Origin: Echinometra lucunter
Lineage: Eukaryota > Echinodermata > Echinoidea > Camarodonta > Echinometridae
Length of the DNA: 64,000 nucleotides
Direction of reading: 5' to 3'
NCBI GenBank assembly: GCA_029962745.1
Contig: CM057152.1
Location: forward strand, 26,162,507 to 26,226,506
Shown here piece after piece: positions 59,801 to 64,000 of this stretch. Position numbers and translations under genes: made by a program. Position 1 is the stretch's first letter. Each line of letters begins with the position of its first letter. Under the pieces are notes generated by a model. The model was given only the letters and a program-made list of their open reading frames with translations. It was not told the DNA's origin and made no database searches.

Positions 59801-60650
59801 TTTTCGAAGCACCCAAAAAGTGCCCCTTTTTGCCCAAGAAAAATGCCCCTTTCAAACCTGATCAGTGCCCCCTTTCATCTTAGAAGGGCCCATATTCTTT
59901 GTCAATAAGTGCCCTTTCGTCTTCTTATAAGTGCCCCCTTTCCTTTCAGATAAGTTACCCTTTTTAAAACCTAGAAGTGCGCCCGTTTTTATGCCTGATT
60001 AGTGCCCTTTCCCTTTTTAATAGCGCTCCGTTCCCTTACTGAGAAGTGCGTCTTTTACACTTCAAATGAATCATCCCTTTTAAAATGTGATTATTTCCCC
60101 CTCTAACTACCTATTTTCCGTTTTCATCGTCCAGTCTTATTATGCAGAGTGCCCCTTTTCACCTCTGATAAGTGCCTCAAATTGAAATCTGATACATGCC
60201 CACTTTTACTTCTGATAAGCATGATAAATGCCCCTTTTCCTTTCTAGTAAGTCCAATTTCTCCACCTGTTAATGTAAGATGTAAATGCGATTAGCACCCT
60301 TTTGTTTTCTGATAGTGTCCCTTTTCCATTCGGGCAGTGCCCCTTTTACACTGTTTTAAGAATTTGATAAATTCCAATTCAATTTCTGATAAGTGCCCTT
60401 TTCCTTAGTAGTAAATGCCATCTCTCCTAACGATTTAGGACCCCCTTCGAATCTGTGTCTCTTTTTATTTCTGATTAGTGTCCCATTTGATTATGATAAG
60501 TGCCCATTTTCAGTCCCTCTTTCGTTTAAGATAGTACTCCTTCTGATAAATGCCCCTTCAAATCAGAAAGAGGCCCCTTTTCTCTCTTGTGCCATTTCCT
60601 CTTCTTTAAATTTTCCCTTTCACCTCCGGTAAGCCCCCTAAAGTCCTTGA
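59800..60650 (+). repeat. degenerate AAGTGCCCCTTTT tandem repeat
   Basis: Units of about 20-40 bp built on TGATAAGTGCCCCTTTTCC recur more than 20 times over 850 bp with heavy divergence. Spans of low-complexity ORF are by-products. Confidence 0.8.
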
Positions 60651-60758
60651 AATAGCCATTTACGAATAGCTCCAAAGCATCAGAGAGGCTTCAGCGCCTC
60701 CCACAACTTTAACTGAAGCAATACTTGGTATACTTACTTACTTGGTATACTTGGTAGA

Positions 60759-61010
60759 TTAGCCCTCTGCTCCTAAGGGAAGGGCTCTCAAATAATTCTT
60801 AAAGGTAGCCACTGTAGGTGCAGATACTATGTTTTCTGGTAAAGCATTCCAGGATTCCACCACTCTGTTAGCATAGACATGATAGAAGTGGCCAGCTAAC
60901 TTAGTTCTGGAACGTCTATGGAATAATTTCTTAGAATGACCTCTTAATTGTTTGTTTGGGGAAGAGAAAACTCTAAAAGAAATACTGAGGGTATTTCTTT
61001 TACTTTTTCT
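60759..61010 (-). pseudogene. LINE reverse transcriptase C-terminal fragment
   Basis: The - strand frame, ending TAA at 60761-60759, reads RGHSKKLFHRRSRTK, then FYHVYANRVVESWNALPENI, then ATFKNYLRALPLG. It is the usual end of CR1-like LINE reverse transcriptases (RGHS-KLF, NR-V--WN-LP--VV-A, F---L). Only about 80 codons are left. Confidence 0.8.
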
Positions 61011-61759
61011 TTAATTGGAAGGAACGGTGCCCCTAAATTGAAGCAATAGGGGGTATTTCTTTTACTTTTTCTTTCCAAAGCTCGCTCGCTACGCCAGCTC
61101 ACACTTACTTATTATATATCACGCAAGGCATTTCAAGTAGTGTGTGGTAACCATAAAGTCTTATCTGTTCTCCTATTTCTGATGGTAATGTGTTTAAAGC
61201 CCCATTCATTTTGAATATTTTCTCCATTAAAACATGATCGGTCGCTATGAGACCTCACAAATGCATTAAAAGCATTATAGCTTGGTCACCATAAGGAAAA
61301 ATATATACAGAGTAAATGGAAAATTAACAATGATAATTATGGAACACCCATAAAATGAATTTGCAATAGGTTTTATCAGTATAGGCCATTCTAAATATAC
61401 TGCAAATACCATGACTTTCAGCAAAAATACTTAGCATTTTTGCTTGCTCGCTTCGCTCGCTCGTAAAATAAGTTAGACAGAGCAGTATACAATTGCAAAG
61501 TAGTTATTATCATAAAGATATAAATAGTATGTCAAAATGCCCCTTAAAAAGTGTTAAATAGAATGTAGGGGTATATTTTCCTTCTTGTGTTCCATTTATG
61601 TAAGTGTCCCTTTTTTCCCCCCAAAGTGCTCTTTTTCGCTGATGCCCCCCCCCCTTAAAAGACGCTCCGCCGCCCCTGCGCCGGCGTTACATGCAGCCAG
61701 AATTCCGCAGAACAATATATCTGGCCTCAGAATAACAGATATCAACTGTTATTATCATC
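61011..61759. other. no gene; repeat remnants
   Basis: It contains GGGGGTATTTCTTTTACTTTT twice (near 60990 and 61050) and CTCGCTCGC words near 61080 and 61443. No gene. Confidence 0.45.
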
Positions 61760-61767
61760 ATTATAGC

Positions 61768-62167
61768 CCCCCCCCCCCGGGGGGGGGGGGGGGATATGTC
61801 TCATTGAGGCCTGTACATCATCCGCGTAAATCACTTTCTGAAAAGCACCCTAAACGGGGCTTAAAATAAGGCGGCAGTAGGAGTGATTTTAATACCCTAA
61901 ACAGAGAAATAATGTATTACATCTCCAATTTTTATACCTTTATGCCCTAAATGGGGATTTTATGCTAGGATTACATCATCTCCTGATTTAATAACCTTTT
62001 CCCAGATTTTTCCTGATTTTGATATACAGTACCCTTAACTGGATCCCCGTTTTCCCCGCCTGGTGCTGAAAAACAACCCCTTTTTTACGTTTTTGTTTAG
62101 TTTAATACGCGGATGATGTACAGGTCTCAATGAGATATATCCCCCCCCCCCCCCCCCCCCCCCCGGG
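61768..62167. mobile_element. 400 bp MITE with G/C homopolymer ends and 8 bp TSD
   Basis: Flanked by ATTATAGC on both sides (61760-61767 and 62168-62175). The inner ends read GGGGGATATGTCTCATTGAG and its near complement, extending through CCTGTACATCATCCGCGTA. A C run precedes the G run at the left end. An 8 bp duplication suggests hAT-type mobilisation. Confidence 0.75.
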
Positions 62168-62175
62168 ATTATAGC

Positions 62176-63330
62176 ATGGAGTAACAACTCCAACCACGCC
62201 CACTAGCACTGTACATACTCAACCATTAACGTAAATAACCAGACAAAATTAACGAGATCCATATCGCTAGCCCTATATGCATGAGCTAGCTTATTAGCTT
62301 AATCTACAGTTAAGTTTTATGTACATCAGTTGCAGTGTAACTGTTAAAGTGTAAGATGGACCAAATGATCACTATATGTTAACTCATCTTCAAGTTTTTT
62401 TTTTAATTTTTCTCGGTAAGTACCATGATAAAATGATCTATACCTGCCAGCCATCATAAATTTGTATTTCGTTTCGTTTATTTGTGAGAAAATCCCGGGA
62501 GAAAATGCTAAGAATCAACCAGGTTTGGCTTGATACGGTCCCACCTGTTTAAATATGTGTTGTTTAATTGGTTTCATTGTTTGGTTGCAGTTCTGTTTAG
62601 TCTTGAGCTAAATTAAAGTCAACTATATCCTCACGAAACTTTGATGAATATTTTAGAGAATGACTGTTGATTTCAGGGGACACCAACAAAACAGATTGAT
62701 ACTTTCTCCCAGGAAAATTTCTGAGGACCTCCTGTCATGCCTGTCTGCCTGTGGCTGTGCATTCACTTTCAAAATATCACCAGATTAGGGAATTGTAAAT
62801 TCTAAACTCATAGAATTTAGCACTTATGATGGGGGGACCATAGTTCGCACACATTTTGATTTTCTAAAGAAGGCAATTTTCAGTCCATAATTTCTCAAAG
62901 TTACCAAAAATTATTCTGATTTAATTGACACCAAAGACCAAGCAAAGTTTTAGACTACAAAATGGGCGCAAGAAGAAGAAGACTGTATGTACGAAGAATT
63001 CCCGAGATATCGCGAGAGTATGTGCTCCTGTGGGCGGCCGTCCCCTGTGAGCGGCTGGTGGTGAATAAAAACTAAAAATTAAAAAAATATTTTTGATATC
63101 CCTTCAAAAAATTACCTTGGACAGTCTCAGGTAGGTTCTAGTGCACCAAAAAACATACTCGGCGAAAGCAGTAAGCATAATGAGTCTCACTGAATATCAT
63201 TAGAATTCGACACCACCAGTCACTGGCTGAAAAATGGCAGTTTCGTATTTTTAAGTTAAGAAACTTTGACATACTTAAGCCAGTACTTCAGCTTTATTTG
63301 TTCAATTTGATTACTGATTTGATTTTTGTC
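62176..63330. other. no gene seen
   Basis: Unique-looking sequence. No ORF with a recognisable domain. Confidence 0.45.
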
Positions 63331-64000
63331 TCGCCTGCGTAGCGGAGCGAGACATAGGTATCACTATTTCCGGTGTCGGCGTCGGCGTCGTCGGCGTCGT
63401 CGGCGGCGTCGTCGGCGTCGTCGTCAACAATTGTGTTGTACACCCAATAACTTTCTATAGCTTTAAGGTGGGATCACCAAATTCATACCAGAGGTCCATC
63501 TCTTGAAGGCGCAGGTCAAGTTCGAATATGAGTCGAATTTGAATAAGGTCAAAGGTCAAAGGTCAATGAACTTTCCATGACTGGCACTGTGCTATATTGT
63601 ACACACAATAACTTTTTATACCTTCGAGGTAGGATTGCCAAATTCATACAAGAGGTCCATCTCTTGAAGGTGCAGGTCAAGTTCGAATGTGAGTTGAATT
63701 TGATTAAGGTCAAAGGTCAAAGGTCAATGAACTTTTCATAACTGGCACTGTGCTATGTTGTACACCTAATAACTTTCTATAGCTTTGACGTGGAATCACC
63801 AAATTCATACCAGAGGTCCATCTCTTGAAGGCGTAGGTCAAGTTTGAATATGAGTCGAATTTGAATAAGGTCAAAGGTCAAAGGTCAATGAACTTTCCAT
63901 GACTGGCACTGTGCTATATTGTACACACAATAACTTTTTATACCTTCGAGGTAGGATTGCCAAATTCATACAAGAGGTCCATCTCTTGAAGGTGCAGGTC
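63331..64000 (+). mobile_element. satellite-bearing element, runs off the window
   Basis: It starts with the hairpin TCTCGCCTGCGTAGCGGAGCGAGA (63331-63354), then GTCGGCGTC repeats, then a satellite with a period of 160-161 bp (AAGGTCAAAGG words at 63545, 63706 and 63866). The layout of 5' hairpin then tandem units parallels the Helitron-like element at 20306. The 3' end is outside the window. Confidence 0.7.
63365..63424. repeat. (GTCGGC)n repeat
   Basis: GTCGGCGTCGTCGGC triplet-type repeat, strongly CpG-rich in an AT-rich window. Confidence 0.9.

Overview
The window looks like nuclear DNA of a marine invertebrate, most likely an echinoderm such as a sea urchin. I infer this from the AT-rich composition, GT-AG introns of several kb, very dense non-autonomous transposons, and a death-fold gene of a kind expanded in sea urchins and amphioxus. 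The species cannot be fixed from sequence alone. There is no sign of operons, bacterial genes or CRISPR. A 500-base run of N at 57378-57877 is an assembly gap.

Only two genes are well supported. (1) On the + strand, two coding exons (about 28804-29195 and 31890-33016) join in matching phase. They encode a protein of about 490 residues with nine MPSVS-type pentapeptides, long helical stretches and a strongly basic cluster. I do not recognise its family. (2) On the - strand, four exons (49389-49098, 47975-47649, 45833-45655, 41871-41719) join in phases 1, 1 and 0. They encode 316 residues: a death-effector-like domain followed by two death domains. This is the most interesting gene here and is probably an apoptosis or innate-immunity adaptor. 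Its second death domain is split over two exons, and the last exon is too short to stand out as an ORF.

Weaker coding candidates are a cysteine-rich 44-residue ORF (15976-16110, -), an ORF with faint MqsR-like similarity (14273-14455, -), and short good-Kozak ORFs at 11703, 22004 and 25073 (+).

The rest is mostly mobile and repetitive DNA. 1-8130: MITEs, homopolymer G/C tracts, microsatellites and degenerate CTCGCTCG repeats. 8141-10841: a 2.7 kb foldback element with an 8 bp target duplication. 11184-13478: an inverted-repeat element and a 289 bp tandem duplication. 16722-19153 and 21571-22991: TIR elements. 20306-21181: a Helitron-like element holding a satellite of about 145 bp. 23139-23935: an 800 bp pyrimidine tract. 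27683-28102: a palindromic minisatellite. 30056, 35024, 36957, 38623 and 40061: further TIR elements. 41700-49700: the death-domain gene, whose introns hold a 172 bp satellite, a 518 bp tandem duplication and a duplicated exon fragment. 49493-50060: a LINE 3' end with an (ATT)n tail. 50640-57377: segmental duplications up to the gap. 58380-62167: G-tract-ended MITEs, a degenerate tandem repeat and a second LINE 3' end. 63333-64000: the start of another satellite-bearing element that runs off the window.
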